Below are positions 54,984 to 63,681 of a stretch of DNA of 64,000 bases, piece by piece (the stretch's first letter is position 1; the number at the start of each line of letters is the position of its first letter). The translations under genes were made by a program, and so were the position numbers. The notes below the pieces were generated by a model. It was not told where the DNA came from, ran no database searches, and worked only from the letters and a program-made list of their open reading frames with translations. This stretch comes from Stenotrophomonas maltophilia (GTDB lineage Bacteria > Pseudomonadota > Gammaproteobacteria > Xanthomonadales > Xanthomonadaceae), in the NCBI GenBank assembly GCA_900113425.1, contig FOZF01000001.1, positions 536,358 to 600,357 of the forward strand, in the 5' to 3' direction.

Positions 54984-56195
54984 ATGAGCCCCAATTCTTC
55001 CCTGGCCGCGCAGCTGACGCCCCGCCAGCGCACCCTGATCATCCTCGCCCTGTCGCTCGGCGGCTTTGCCATCGGTACCAGCGAGTTCGCCAGCATGGGC
55101 CTGATGCTGGAAATCAGTCGTGGCCTGTCGATCACCGAAACACAGGTCGGCCATCTCATCAGCGCCTACGCCATCGGCGTGGTGGTCGGTGCACCGATCC
55201 TGGCGTTCGTCGGCGCCAGCTTCCCACGCCGTCGCCTGCTGCTGGCGCTGATGGGCTTCTACGCGGTCGGCAATCTGGCCAGCGCGCTTGCACCCAACTA
55301 CGCCACCATGCTCATCGCGCGCTTCGTCGCGGGCCTTCCGCATGGCGCTTACTTTGGCGTGGCGATGCTGGTGGCCGCGGCGATCAGCCCGGCCGGCCAG
55401 CGCGGCCAAGCGATGTCGCGCGTGCTGCTCGGCTTGTCCATCGCCATCCTGATCGGCAACCCGCTCACCACCTGGCTGGGCCAGCAACTGAGCTGGCGTA
55501 CGGCGTTTGCGCTGGTCACCCTGCTGGCCATTGCCACCGTTGCGATGATCGCGCGCTTCCTGCTTCCCGACCCTGAAGAGGTGCGCACCTCGCCGATGCG
55601 CGAGCTGCGCGCATTCAACACCACGCAGGTATGGCTGGCGCTGGCCATCGGTGCGGTCGGATTCGCCGGCATGTTCTGTGTGTTCACCTATCTTGCGCCG
55701 ACCCTTGTGCAGGTGACCGGCGTTGCCGAATCGTGGATGCCGCTCGCCGTGGGTGTGTTCGGCATTGGCGCCATCATCGGCAACATCGCCGGCGGCTGGC
55801 TGGTGGACAGATTCCACTTCAAGGCCGCCGCGCTGGTGCTGGTGTGGTCGATCGTGATGCTGCTGCTGTATCCGCTGGCAGCGCAGTCGGTGTGGACCAT
55901 CGGCCCGATGATCATCACCGTGGGCACCATGGGTGCGCTCGCCGCCGTACTGCAGACCCGCCTGATGGATGTGGCGGGAGAAGCACAGACGCTGGCTGCG
56001 GCCTCCAACCATGCCGCCTTCAACACCGCCAACGCGCTGGGACCGTGGCTGGGTGGCATGGCCATCAGCGCCGGCTTCAGTCCCGCCACCACCGGCTATG
56101 TCGGCGCAGCCACGGCCTTCGGTGGCCTGCTGCTGTGGTGCGTGGCGGTGACGCTGGAAAAGAACCGCGCACGCACGGTCGCCCGCAGCCACTGA
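54984..56195 (+). CDS. MFS efflux transporter (DHA1, AraJ-like)
   Basis: 403 residues and twelve membrane helices. N-terminal IGTSEFASMGLMLEISRGL, the loop motif GASFPRRRLLLALMG, and motif C-like GLSIAILIGNPLTTWLG match the AraJ/YdhP/YdeA arabinose-polyol efflux group. The proton-linked export substrate is unknown. The gene is preceded by a Gly/Cys-poor, promoter-like gap and no linked regulator. Confidence 0.87.
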   Translation: MSPNSSLAAQLTPRQRTLIILALSLGGFAIGTSEFASMGLMLEISRGLSITETQVGHLISAYAIGVVVGAPILAFVGASFPRRRLLLALMGFYAVGNLASALAPNYATMLIARFVAGLPHGAYFGVAMLVAAAISPAGQRGQAMSRVLLGLSIAILIGNPLTTWLGQQLSWRTAFALVTLLAIATVAMIARFLLPDPEEVRTSPMRELRAFNTTQVWLALAIGAVGFAGMFCVFTYLAPTLVQVTGVAESWMPLAVGVFGIGAIIGNIAGGWLVDRFHFKAAALVLVWSIVMLLLYPLAAQSVWTIGPMIITVGTMGALAAVLQTRLMDVAGEAQTLAAASNHAAFNTANALGPWLGGMAISAGFSPATTGYVGAATAFGGLLLWCVAVTLEKNRARTVARSH

Positions 56196-56334
56196 CACTC
56201 CTGTCCTCCGGCCGTCCCGCAGCGCCGCGCGCGGCAGGCCGGCCTGCGGCGGCCGCCGACGGTACTACACATGGCGTGGATATCCGTTCGGGCAGACTTC
56301 GATCAACACCCCCTGGTCGATCGTCCGGACCGCA

Positions 56335-56604
56335 ATGCCTCCCCGCCGTGCCCCTGCCCACCATGACGCGGTCGCCCTGCAGGCCGGCGTGCTGGGCAGT
56401 GTGCTGGGTATCGCGCTGTTCAAGGCGTCTGCCCTGTCCGCCATCGCTGCCGGCTCACTGATGACCATCGGCCTGTGGCTGCTCACCTGCGTCCTGCTGG
56501 CGGCCTGGGCCCTGGCTGCCTGCCTAGCCTGCCTGGCCCTGAGCCGGCGGGTCTTCATGCTGATGCTGGCGCTGTCCGCACTGTTCATGATCTGCGTCGC
56601 GTAG
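56335..56604 (+). CDS. Possible small inner-membrane protein
   Basis: 89 residues with two or three hydrophobic helices (about 17-50 and 52-88) separated by ACLACLALSRRVF. There is only a weak GGA before the ATG. A longer ORF on the opposite strand (56265-56618) is Ala/Arg-rich and looks like its shadow. No family is recognised. Confidence 0.45.
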   Translation: MPPRRAPAHHDAVALQAGVLGSVLGIALFKASALSAIAAGSLMTIGLWLLTCVLLAAWALAACLACLALSRRVFMLMLALSALFMICVA

Positions 56605-56636
56605 CGCGCAGACGCCACAACCGCAGAGTATCGTCA

Positions 56637-56659
56637 CACTTGTTACTGAATAACAAGTG
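56637..56659. promoter_or_regulatory. Perfect 9-bp inverted repeat upstream of a small lipoprotein gene
   Basis: CACTTGTTA (56637-56645) and TAACAAGTG (56651-56659) are perfect arms around CTGAA. The region is AT-rich for this genome and lies 73 bases before the lipoprotein ATG. No T tract follows, so an operator is more likely than a terminator. Confidence 0.45.
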
Positions 56660-56731
56660 CAGGCAGACCGATTGCGTCGGCACGGGGTCACATCATTGAA
56701 TTAGGCACCCCCTCTTTCCAGGATGCCGTCC

Positions 56732-56986
56732 ATGCCGATCTGCTTCGCCCCCGCCGCGCTGCGCGCCTCGGCCTGTGCCGTCATGTTCGCCTCGCTCGCT
56801 GCCTGCGCCACCTATGACGACACGGCCATGCATTCGGGCTGCCAGGAGTCACCGCATCTGAAGGACCTGCCGCCGCAGGTCGCCGCACGCGAAAGCCGCT
56901 GCAACAAGAGTCTTGAAGTCTGGTCCAGCGAGCGCAAGGACGATGACAAGCCATTGGATCTGAGCGGCAAGAAGAAGGAGCTCTGA
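56732..56986 (+). CDS. Small lipoprotein of unknown function
   Basis: 84 residues. The signal sequence ends in the lipobox ASLAAC, so it is probably lipidated. The mature part is short and charged (CQESPHLKDLPPQVAARESRC, then SERKDDDKPLDLSGKKKEL). Two Cys in the mature chain could pair. The ATG at 56732 has AGGA eight bases upstream; an ATG at 56723 is too close to that site. Confidence 0.7.
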   Translation: MPICFAPAALRASACAVMFASLAACATYDDTAMHSGCQESPHLKDLPPQVAARESRCNKSLEVWSSERKDDDKPLDLSGKKKEL

Positions 56987-57095
56987 AGGAAGGAGCTCTG
57001 ACGGTGGGGCATCTTGATCCGGTCGATGCACGCAGCTGACTGCGCCGTCACGGGTGGCAGGCGAGGATGCGGACGTGTACTACTCGCGAGTGGTT

Positions 57096-57335
57096 ATGTC
57101 CCACCCTGTCATCCGCGCTTTCGAAGCCGTCTTCAACCTGTCCGGTGGTGTTGAACGCATCACCGCGCTCACCGTCACCTGCCAGCATTGCGCGGAGACC
57201 ACCTCCGCCAGCGAGGACACACTGCTGCAGCTGCCAGGCGGTGCGCTGTTCCGCTGCGAGCGTTGCGGCTGCCACCAGCCGATCAGCCATGCGCGTGTTT
57301 CGGAGTGGCAGCTCCCGTCGCTTCTGGGGGTATGA
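57096..57335 (+). CDS. Small zinc-ribbon-like protein
   Basis: 79 residues. Two CxxC knuckles (VTCQHCAET and FRCERCGCHQ), about 23 residues apart, suggest a zinc ribbon. There is no signal peptide, so it is probably cytosolic. It is followed at once by a 61-residue ORF, and the two may be expressed together. The function is unknown. Confidence 0.6.
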   Translation: MSHPVIRAFEAVFNLSGGVERITALTVTCQHCAETTSASEDTLLQLPGGALFRCERCGCHQPISHARVSEWQLPSLLGV

Positions 57336-57339
57336 GGTG

Positions 57340-57525
57340 ATGGGGCTGACTGCAGCACAGATCAGGATCCTGCAGGACATCGCAGACGCGCAGCCGGTGC
57401 GCGGTGATGCCGCGACCTGGGCGGTGAATGCCGGCTTTGCGGTGCAGGCCGAGGATGCGGACATCGACCTGACGCCGGCGGGCCGGCACGCCCTGGCCGG
57501 GCAACCCGGCCAGGAGCCAGGCTAG
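57340..57525 (+). CDS. Small hypothetical protein, winged-helix-like
   Basis: 61 residues, from MGLTAAQIRILQDIADAQPV to RHALAGQPGQEPG. The pattern of helix, helix and LTPAGRHAL resembles the end of a small winged helix, but this is a weak likeness. It begins four bases after the zinc-ribbon gene stop, with GGGGGT eight bases before the ATG. Confidence 0.5.
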   Translation: MGLTAAQIRILQDIADAQPVRGDAATWAVNAGFAVQAEDADIDLTPAGRHALAGQPGQEPG

Positions 57526-57584
57526 CCGCTGCGACTGCCCTGCCGCGCCAGCGGTGTGCAGGCCCTGCTGACATCGGTTCGGCT

Positions 57585-59318
57585 ATGCTGCCGCACCTTC
57601 CCGCGCCGACGGCCATGCATCCTTTCCCCCTTCCCGTCTCCGCACCCGACCAGCTTGCCTATCGCCTACTGCAGGACAGCGACTGGGCACGCTCGCCGGC
57701 GGCGGCACAGGCGCCCTGCGAGCTGCGCACGCTGCTTGCGATGATCCTCGACTCTGCCGAACCCCTCTGGATCGCCTGGGGCCAGAGCGAGAAGGCATTT
57801 TTCTTCAACGATGCGTACCTGCCGATGCTGGGTGACAAGCTGCACGGCGCCATGGGCAACCGCCTGGACATGGTGTGGTCGGACGTCTGGGCCGATGTGG
57901 AGCATGCCGTAGACGACGCGTTCGAGGGCCGCAGCCGCAGCTTCAAGAATCTCCCTCTGATGATGGATCGAGACGGCACGCTGCGGGAGACCTTCTGGAC
58001 CTTCTGCTATTCGCCTCTGCGCGATGCCAGCGGTGCCGTCGCCGGGATCATCTGCGTGGTCAGCGAGCAGACCGAACGCGTGATCGAGCGCGACCTGCAC
58101 AGCCGCCAGGTCGCAGCGATCACCGAACAGGCGCGCGAGGCGCACCTGGAACTGGTGCGGGCCCGCGAGCAGCTCAGGCAGTCGCAGAAGCTGGAAGCCA
58201 TCGGCCAGCTCACCGGAGGCGTCGCGCACGACTTCAACAACCTGCTGCAGGTCATCACCGGCTCGGTGGACATGCTGCTGCATACCTGGCCGGCGGAAGA
58301 TCCGCGACGCCGCTACGTGCAGGCGATCAGCAACGCTTCGGACCGGGCCACACGGCTGACGGCACAGTTGCTGGCCTTCTCGCGCCGGCAGAGCCTGTCA
58401 CCGGAGGTCTTCGATCTGTGCGAGAGCGTGCAGGCCCTGTCGGACATCATCACCACGGTCCTGGGGGCACGCATCCAGGTGTCGGTCAACCTGCCTGATC
58501 GCCCGCTGCCGGTGCTGCTGGACCGCACCCAGCTGGACACCGCACTGATCAATATCGCCGTCAATGCGCGCGATGCGATCGACGGCCACGGCACGGTCAC
58601 CGTCGATGTCGAGCAGGTTACGGCGGTGCCTTCGGTCCGCTTCGCGGCACCGCTGAAAGGTGACTTCGCCGCCATCAGCGTGACCGATACCGGCTCTGGC
58701 ATCGACCCGGGCGTGGTGGATCGCATCTTCGAACCCTTCTTCACCACCAAAGGCATTGGTGCCGGCACCGGCCTGGGCCTCAGCCAGGTATTCGGTTTCG
58801 TCAAACAGTCCGAAGGCGAGGTGGACGTCAAGAGCCAGGCGGGCGTCGGCACCCGGTTCACGCTGTATCTGCCGCTCACCCGGTCCAGCGAGACGGTGGC
58901 GCGGCCAGCGGCACAGCCGGGCCTGCTGCACGGGCACGGGCTGTGCGTGCTGGTGGTGGAGGACAATGTGGATGTGGCCGAGTTCGCGGTCGGAGCCCTG
59001 CGCGAACTCGACTATGAGGTGGTACTGGCCCGCAACGCCAATGAGGCACTTGCCGAACTGGAACAGGACGCCATGCGGTTCCATGTGATGTTCAGCGACG
59101 TGGTGATGCCCGGCACCAACGGCCTGGAACTGGCCCGGCACGTGCGTGATCGCTTTCCGGATCTGCCCATCATCCTGACCAGCGGCTACAGCGAGCTGCT
59201 GGCGCGCGACCCCGGCCACGGCTTCACCCTGCTGCGCAAGCCCTACTCGCTCAAGCAGCTCGCCGTCGTGATGACCGAGGCCGCGGGTCAAGGGGACGTA
59301 GCGGCGGTGCGGGCGTAA
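57585..59318 (+). CDS. Soluble PAS-containing hybrid histidine kinase
   Basis: 577 residues. PAS domain (about 45-165), coiled linker, HisKA with the phospho-acceptor in GGVAHDFNNLLQVI, HATPase (DTALINIAVNARDAI; DTGSGIDPG; GTGLGLSQVFGF), and a C-terminal receiver (VLVVEDNVDVAEF; FSDVVMPG with the Asp; LLRKPYS). There is no membrane helix. It belongs to the HDFNN kinases, often with a fused receiver as phosphate sink. No output regulator is adjacent. A start at 57615 is also possible. Confidence 0.9.
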   Translation: MLPHLPAPTAMHPFPLPVSAPDQLAYRLLQDSDWARSPAAAQAPCELRTLLAMILDSAEPLWIAWGQSEKAFFFNDAYLPMLGDKLHGAMGNRLDMVWSDVWADVEHAVDDAFEGRSRSFKNLPLMMDRDGTLRETFWTFCYSPLRDASGAVAGIICVVSEQTERVIERDLHSRQVAAITEQAREAHLELVRAREQLRQSQKLEAIGQLTGGVAHDFNNLLQVITGSVDMLLHTWPAEDPRRRYVQAISNASDRATRLTAQLLAFSRRQSLSPEVFDLCESVQALSDIITTVLGARIQVSVNLPDRPLPVLLDRTQLDTALINIAVNARDAIDGHGTVTVDVEQVTAVPSVRFAAPLKGDFAAISVTDTGSGIDPGVVDRIFEPFFTTKGIGAGTGLGLSQVFGFVKQSEGEVDVKSQAGVGTRFTLYLPLTRSSETVARPAAQPGLLHGHGLCVLVVEDNVDVAEFAVGALRELDYEVVLARNANEALAELEQDAMRFHVMFSDVVMPGTNGLELARHVRDRFPDLPIILTSGYSELLARDPGHGFTLLRKPYSLKQLAVVMTEAAGQGDVAAVRA

Positions 59319-59377
59319 CGCTCTCCGCGCGGGCCCCGATGTGCATCGCGCCATCGGGGAATAGGCAGAGCATCACC

Positions 59378-59402
59378 GCAAATGCTAATCTTTCTCATTT
59401 GC
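59378..59402 (+). promoter_or_regulatory. Fur box of the siderophore-receptor gene
   Basis: GCAAATG (59378-59384) and CATTTGC (59396-59402) are perfect inverted arms around CTAATCTTTCT. This fits the Xanthomonas-type Fur box closely and lies 18 bases before the receptor ATG. Confidence 0.8.
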
Positions 59403-59420
59403 AGTTGCCAATCCCCCGCC

Positions 59421-61562
59421 ATGTCCCCATTCCAGCTCCGCCGCCGCGCGCTGTGCGCGGCCCTCGCCCTGCCCCTGGCACCCCTGGCACAGGCCGCCGC
59501 ACCGCCCGCCACCGCGACCACCGAGCTCGACAAGGTCGAAGTGCGTGGCCGCGCGCAGACGCTGTACCGGGTTGACGACGCCGCGGTTGGCACCCGCACC
59601 GATACCCCGCTGGAGCTGGTGCCGCAATCGGTGCAGGTGGTGCCGCGCGAGCTGATCGACGACCAGGCGGCGCGCCAGGTGACCGACCTGTACCGCAGCA
59701 TCAGCGGCATCAGTTTCTTCAGCTATGCGGGCGTGACCCTGCGTGGCTTCCGCCAAGAAAACGTGCTCTATGACGGCCTGCGCGGCGACCCGTATGCGGG
59801 CTTCGCGGTGCCCCAGCTGTTCAACATCGAGCGGGTGGAGGTGCTGAAGGGTCCGGCCGGCGCACTGTATGGCGGTGGTGATGCCGGCGGCGTCATCAAT
59901 TATGTGACCCGCAAGCCCCGGGCCACGGCTGAGCGCCGCATCGAAGTCCAGCTGGGCAACGAGGATTTCCGCGCCGGCTCGATCGAGGCCACCGGCCCGC
60001 TGGATGCGGCCGGCCGCGTGCGCTACCGCGCCGGTCTGTACGGTGACACCGAGCAGGGCGTGCGCTGGAACAGCGACAGCGAAAGCGTGATCGGCGATGC
60101 CTCGTTGGCCTTCGATGTGGGCGATACCGGCGAGCTGACCCTGCAGTTCACCGACATCACCCAGAACCTGGGCGGCAACCGCCTGCGTGGTGTACCGGTG
60201 AATGACGCAGGTACGTTCCTGACCGATCGCCGCTGGAACCACAACGAGGCCAGCGACTTCCTCGACATGCGCGCGAAGGTCGCTCTGGCGCAGTATGGCT
60301 TCGCGCCGGCCTCGAATCTGGATGTGGATTTCGCCGCGCGCTGGTTCACCAACAACGAGCATCAGATGTATCACGAGCCGATGGGGCTGATCGACCGTGA
60401 TCGCGATGGCGTGGCCGAGTGGATGACGCGCCAGCTGCGCAACCAGATCCGCGACAACGAGGCGTTTACTGCCAACGGCAATGCCGTGTGGCGGGTCAGT
60501 ACCGGCCGCATCGAGCATAAGGTGCTGTTCGGCGCTGACGTGTACCGGCTCGATGCCGACTTCACCGCGCAGACCGCCAACAGTGCCGACCTCGCGCGCG
60601 GTGCGGGCCCGGTGCGTGGCATCGACCTGTTCAATCCGGTGTATGGCGCCAGCACCTGGCACGACTACGCTCTGGCCTCCCTGCCCTGGCGCAGCACCTC
60701 GACGCGCAGCACACGCTACGGCGGCTACCTGCAGGACGAATTTGCACTGGGCACGCGCTGGCATGTGCTGGCCGGCCTGCGCTGGGACGGCTTCAAGGAC
60801 GAGGATCGCCTCGGCGGCAGCAGCGTGGATGGCCATGACCTCAGCTGGCGGCTGGGCAGCACTTTCACCGTGCGCGAGGGGCTGAACCTGTACGCGAACG
60901 TGGCCAGCGGGTTCGTGCCACAGAGCGCGGCCAACCAGGACCGTGCTGCCGGCGGCCCGTTCGACGCCGAACGCAGCAAGCAGTGGGAGATAGGCATGAA
61001 GTCGCTGCTGGCCGAGCGTGTGACCCTGAACATGGCGGCCTACCGCATCGACCGCAGCAACATCGTGCAGGCGACCGGCGAAGTGATCGCAGGCGTGAAC
61101 CAGCTCGCCGCGCTGGGCCTGGTGCGCAGCACCGGCATGGAACTGGATCTGCTGGCCGACGTGACCGATCGCTGGGTGGTGAACCTCACCTACGCGTACA
61201 ACGACGCACGGGTGAAGGATGCAGGCCCGAACGGCATCACCAATGCCTCCGGAGACCGCTTCGCCAATGCACCGCGCAACACGCTCGGCCTGTGGACGCG
61301 TTACGACCTGCCTGCACTGAACTCGGCCATTGGTTTCGGTGCCGACCATGTCGGCGAGCGCATCAGCCTGGACGGGCAGACCGTGAAGGCCTACACCGTG
61401 TTCGACATGAGCTGGAAGACCACGTGGAAGCAGTGGCAGTTCCAGGCCAACGTCAAGAACCTGTTCGACAAGGTGTATGCGGCCAGCGGCTTCATCGCGC
61501 GCAACGGGCACTTCCCTGGGGAACCGCGCCGGCTTTACGTGCAGGCAGCCTACCGCTTCTGA
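59421..61562 (+). CDS. TonB-dependent siderophore receptor
   Basis: 713 residues. A signal peptide (ALCAALALPLAPLAQAAA) is followed by a plug (PLELVPQSVQVVPRELI, NVLYDGLRGDPY, RVEVLKGPAGALYGGGDAGG) and a barrel ending in VQAAYRF. The pattern is that of the siderophore-receptor subfamily (FhuE/FpvA-like). There is no STN domain, unlike the receptor at 8769, so it should not signal to a sigma factor. The start at 59421 matches the signal peptide; the Fur box would overlap a longer frame. No siderophore biosynthesis gene is nearby. Confidence 0.9.
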   Translation: MSPFQLRRRALCAALALPLAPLAQAAAPPATATTELDKVEVRGRAQTLYRVDDAAVGTRTDTPLELVPQSVQVVPRELIDDQAARQVTDLYRSISGISFFSYAGVTLRGFRQENVLYDGLRGDPYAGFAVPQLFNIERVEVLKGPAGALYGGGDAGGVINYVTRKPRATAERRIEVQLGNEDFRAGSIEATGPLDAAGRVRYRAGLYGDTEQGVRWNSDSESVIGDASLAFDVGDTGELTLQFTDITQNLGGNRLRGVPVNDAGTFLTDRRWNHNEASDFLDMRAKVALAQYGFAPASNLDVDFAARWFTNNEHQMYHEPMGLIDRDRDGVAEWMTRQLRNQIRDNEAFTANGNAVWRVSTGRIEHKVLFGADVYRLDADFTAQTANSADLARGAGPVRGIDLFNPVYGASTWHDYALASLPWRSTSTRSTRYGGYLQDEFALGTRWHVLAGLRWDGFKDEDRLGGSSVDGHDLSWRLGSTFTVREGLNLYANVASGFVPQSAANQDRAAGGPFDAERSKQWEIGMKSLLAERVTLNMAAYRIDRSNIVQATGEVIAGVNQLAALGLVRSTGMELDLLADVTDRWVVNLTYAYNDARVKDAGPNGITNASGDRFANAPRNTLGLWTRYDLPALNSAIGFGADHVGERISLDGQTVKAYTVFDMSWKTTWKQWQFQANVKNLFDKVYAASGFIARNGHFPGEPRRLYVQAAYRF

Positions 61563-61576
61563 CGGGCGGTCGGGCC

Positions 61577-61599
61577 GCCGGCCCCGCGCAGGGGCCGGC
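61577..61599. terminator. Hairpin between convergent receptor and secreted-protein genes
   Basis: GCCGGCCCC (61577-61585) pairs perfectly with GGGGCCGGC (61591-61599) around GCGCA. It lies 15 bases after the receptor stop and 18 after the facing gene. T tracts are lacking. Confidence 0.55.
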
Positions 61600-61616
61600 A
61601 GCCTGCAGCACCTGCA

Positions 61617-62039
61617 TTACCGGGCCGGTGCCGCCGGAACCAGCACGCCATCCTTGAACGAAAGCGGGATGGTCACGGCCCCCTGCGGCGATGACAGCTG
61701 AAGGGTCAGCGACTGGCGGGCCGACGTGCAGGAGGAGGCGATGCCCTGGAACCAGGAGCGCTCCGGTACCTGTGCATTGATGGCCTGCAACTGCGCGGCA
61801 GGAACCGCGACGCCATCCACCTTCAGGCCAGTCAGCCTGACCGGACCCGGCGATTCCACCACGAGCTCGAACACGCGGCTGCCACAACTCATCTGGTGCT
61901 GCGAGGTGTAGCGGTTCGCAGGCAGTCCATCTTCGCTGCGCAGCACCGCCAGCCCTGGCGAATCGGCACGCGCCACCGGCGCACAGGCTGCTGCGCCCAC
62001 GGCCAGAACGGCCACCGCCCATGCGGCCTCTATCTTCAT
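61617..62039 (-). CDS. Secreted partner protein of the double-glycine-leader effector (possible immunity protein)
   Basis: 140 residues. A signal peptide (MKIEAAWAVAVLAVGAAACAPVARA) is followed by a small beta-rich domain with two Cys (QMSCGSRVFELVVE and GIASSCTSARQSL). The Cys in AAAC could act as a lipobox. Its start overlaps the effector stop by 4 bases (ATGA), so the two are translationally coupled. I do not recognise a family. Coupling and periplasmic location fit an immunity protein, but this is inference. Confidence 0.7.
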   Translation of the reverse strand: MKIEAAWAVAVLAVGAAACAPVARADSPGLAVLRSEDGLPANRYTSQHQMSCGSRVFELVVESPGPVRLTGLKVDGVAVPAAQLQAINAQVPERSWFQGIASSCTSARQSLTLQLSSPQGAVTIPLSFKDGVLVPAAPAR

Positions 62040-62731
62040 AGCGTCGTACCCAGCGTTTCCGCATCGCGGTCGTTGAAATCATACTCACGGGTCACACCAT
62101 CGGGCCCGATGATGTAGTAGCGGAACTCTTCGGCATTCATGCCGTTGTCGCGCAGCAGATCGGCCACACCCCAATCCCCGCCCTCATAGGCCACGCCGCC
62201 AACGGTGCGGTTGTCGGACGGGTACTTGTTGACCTCATGCGTCTCCGACGGGAAGACCCCGGCCGGATGGGAATGGATGATGCCCACCACCTGGCCCGGC
62301 GTGATGCCCCACTCCAGCAGCGGATAGCTGATGGCCCCGGGATTGCTGGCATCACCGCGCGCCAGCGGGCTGGTCTTGATTTCACCGGTCACTGCGTCGC
62401 GGTAGATCACCGTGCCCAGCTCCTGGCTCTGGTAACCCGGATCGGCCTTGATCAGTGCTTCCACCTCACGCGCGATGGTGTCAGCCTGTCCATCGACCTG
62501 CTCATACGCGCTCGGCGGCGCTTCGCCACCGCCACCGCCGCCACCACCACCACCACCACCATCGCCTGGATCCCACGGATCGGTCCAGTCCGGCGGATCG
62601 ATATCCGGCCAGCCGCCGTCATCGGGCGGCAACGCATCCACCGGCGGCAGATCGGTGGTGTCCATCTGCGCACCGCCAGAAACCAGTGCGAGCTCTTCCA
62701 GCGACAGCTCGCGAATTCCATTTTCCTGCAT
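62036..62731 (-). CDS. Double-glycine-leader protein with polyglycine linker and JAB/DUF4329-like C-terminal domain
   Basis: 231 residues. Residues 1-20 (MQENGIRELSLEELALVSGG) form a bacteriocin-type leader. Then a Pro/Asp/Trp-rich segment (about 21-56, DPPDWTDPWDPGD), 12 Gly, and a C-terminal domain (about 72-231) with ELGTVIYRD, VVGIIHSHPAG and GDWGVAD, i.e. Glu, HxH and Asp of a JAB/JAMM or DUF4329-like metal site. AAGGAG stands eight bases before the ATG. The leader and linker are shared with the divergent gene at 63000. Export by a leader-cleaving ABC transporter is likely; toxin function is inference. Confidence 0.8.
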   Translation of the reverse strand: MQENGIRELSLEELALVSGGAQMDTTDLPPVDALPPDDGGWPDIDPPDWTDPWDPGDGGGGGGGGGGGGEAPPSAYEQVDGQADTIAREVEALIKADPGYQSQELGTVIYRDAVTGEIKTSPLARGDASNPGAISYPLLEWGITPGQVVGIIHSHPAGVFPSETHEVNKYPSDNRTVGGVAYEGGDWGVADLLRDNGMNAEEFRYYIIGPDGVTREYDFNDRDAETLGTTL

Positions 62732-62999
62732 GCGTGCAACTCCTTGCTTCGAGCGTGAGGTGTGGTGTTTAGCGCAGCACCTGCGTGAAGGTCAAATAGC
62801 ACATTCGCATTACTTCAAGATGAAGAATCGTCGTTGCGCAAGTGCGATGTGCGTTCATTTTTGTCGTTTGTCACCCTTCCGTCCGAATCAGATTTTTCTG
62901 ACAGAGCACCGTCCACTTCGTGTGATAAATGTCCGAGCGCCGCACGAAGGCGGCGACGACGCATCCGTAATCTGCATCGGACAAACAAGGAGTTGTGAG
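62732..62999. promoter_or_regulatory. Divergent promoter region of the two leader-effector genes
   Basis: 268 bases, more AT-rich than the genome, between the two divergent effector genes. Both ribosome-binding sites lie in the same words (CAAGGAGTTG) before the two ATGs, showing that homology between the genes extends upstream of the start. No operator could be named. Confidence 0.5.
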
Positions 63000-63632
63000 A
63001 TGTCTGCAAGTGGAGTTCGTGATCTCTCCCCCGAAGAACGTGCACTCGTCTCCGGTGGCGCGCAGGTGGACACCACCGATCTGCCGCCGGTCGATGTGAC
63101 CCCGCCGGACGACTGGGGTCCCAACCCGGATCCGCCGGACTGGCCCGATCCGTGGGATCCGGGCGATGGTGGCGGCGGCGGCGGTGGTGGTGGTGGCGGT
63201 GGTGGTGGTGGCGGCGGTGGTGGCGACGGCGGTGGTGACGGCGATGGACAGCCGGACTTCACCTTCATCGATGTCAAGCCTTTTGAAAGCAAGCTGACCT
63301 ACACGCCGGGCGAGAATGGCGAGCCGGGCTTCAACAAAGCGGTATTGACCTACCCGATTCCCAATGAATTCGGCCAGTGGACGGTCAGCACCGAGCTGAA
63401 GTTCAACACCGACGGCACCTTCAAGGACGGCAAGGGCACATTGGATTTCGTCGGCAACGATGGCAGTCTTCTCAAGTGGCAGCTGAACGAAGGTTCCTGG
63501 ACCTCCACCGTCAATGGTGGTTACTACTGGGATATCGGCGCCGGCTTCGGTTTTCAGATCAACGTGATCTACAACACAGCAGACAACGACATAAAGGGCG
63601 AAGCCCAGTTCCTCTACAACAAGAGTCCTTGA
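63000..63632 (+). CDS. Double-glycine-leader protein with polyglycine linker and unknown beta-rich C-terminal domain
   Basis: 210 residues. Leader MSASGVRDLSPEERALVSGG, then the same Pro/Asp/Trp-rich segment as the divergent paralogue (DTTDLPPVD, DPPDW, DPWDPGD), 19 Gly with two further Gly/Asp groups, and a C-terminal domain (about 85-210) with no likeness to the paralogue: FIDVKPFESKLTYTPGENG, WTVSTELKFNTDGTF, GGYYWDIGAGFGFQINVIY. The domain is beta-rich and unrecognised. AAGGAG is seven bases before the ATG at 63000, and the longer frame upstream is unsupported. It is followed by a signal-peptide protein gene. Confidence 0.8.
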   Translation: MSASGVRDLSPEERALVSGGAQVDTTDLPPVDVTPPDDWGPNPDPPDWPDPWDPGDGGGGGGGGGGGGGGGGGGGDGGGDGDGQPDFTFIDVKPFESKLTYTPGENGEPGFNKAVLTYPIPNEFGQWTVSTELKFNTDGTFKDGKGTLDFVGNDGSLLKWQLNEGSWTSTVNGGYYWDIGAGFGFQINVIYNTADNDIKGEAQFLYNKSP

Positions 63633-63642
63633 TCCCTCTTGG

Positions 63643-63670
63643 GATGCCGCGTCCACGGACGCGGCATCCA
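63643..63670 (+). terminator. Strong hairpin between effector and partner gene
   Basis: GGATGCCGCGTCC (63643-63655) pairs perfectly with GGACGCGGCATCC (63658-63670), 13 bp with a minimal loop. It starts 10 bases after the effector stop and ends 3 bases before the next gene's GGAG. No T tract follows, so it may attenuate or cut the message rather than end it. Confidence 0.55.
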
Positions 63671-63681
63671 TCTGGAGTCCC

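Noticed and set aside
62815..63292. Minus-strand Pro- and Ser-rich ORFs opposite the polyglycine region
   Set aside because: They are shadows of the GGT/GGC triplets on the other strand and lack ribosome-binding sites.
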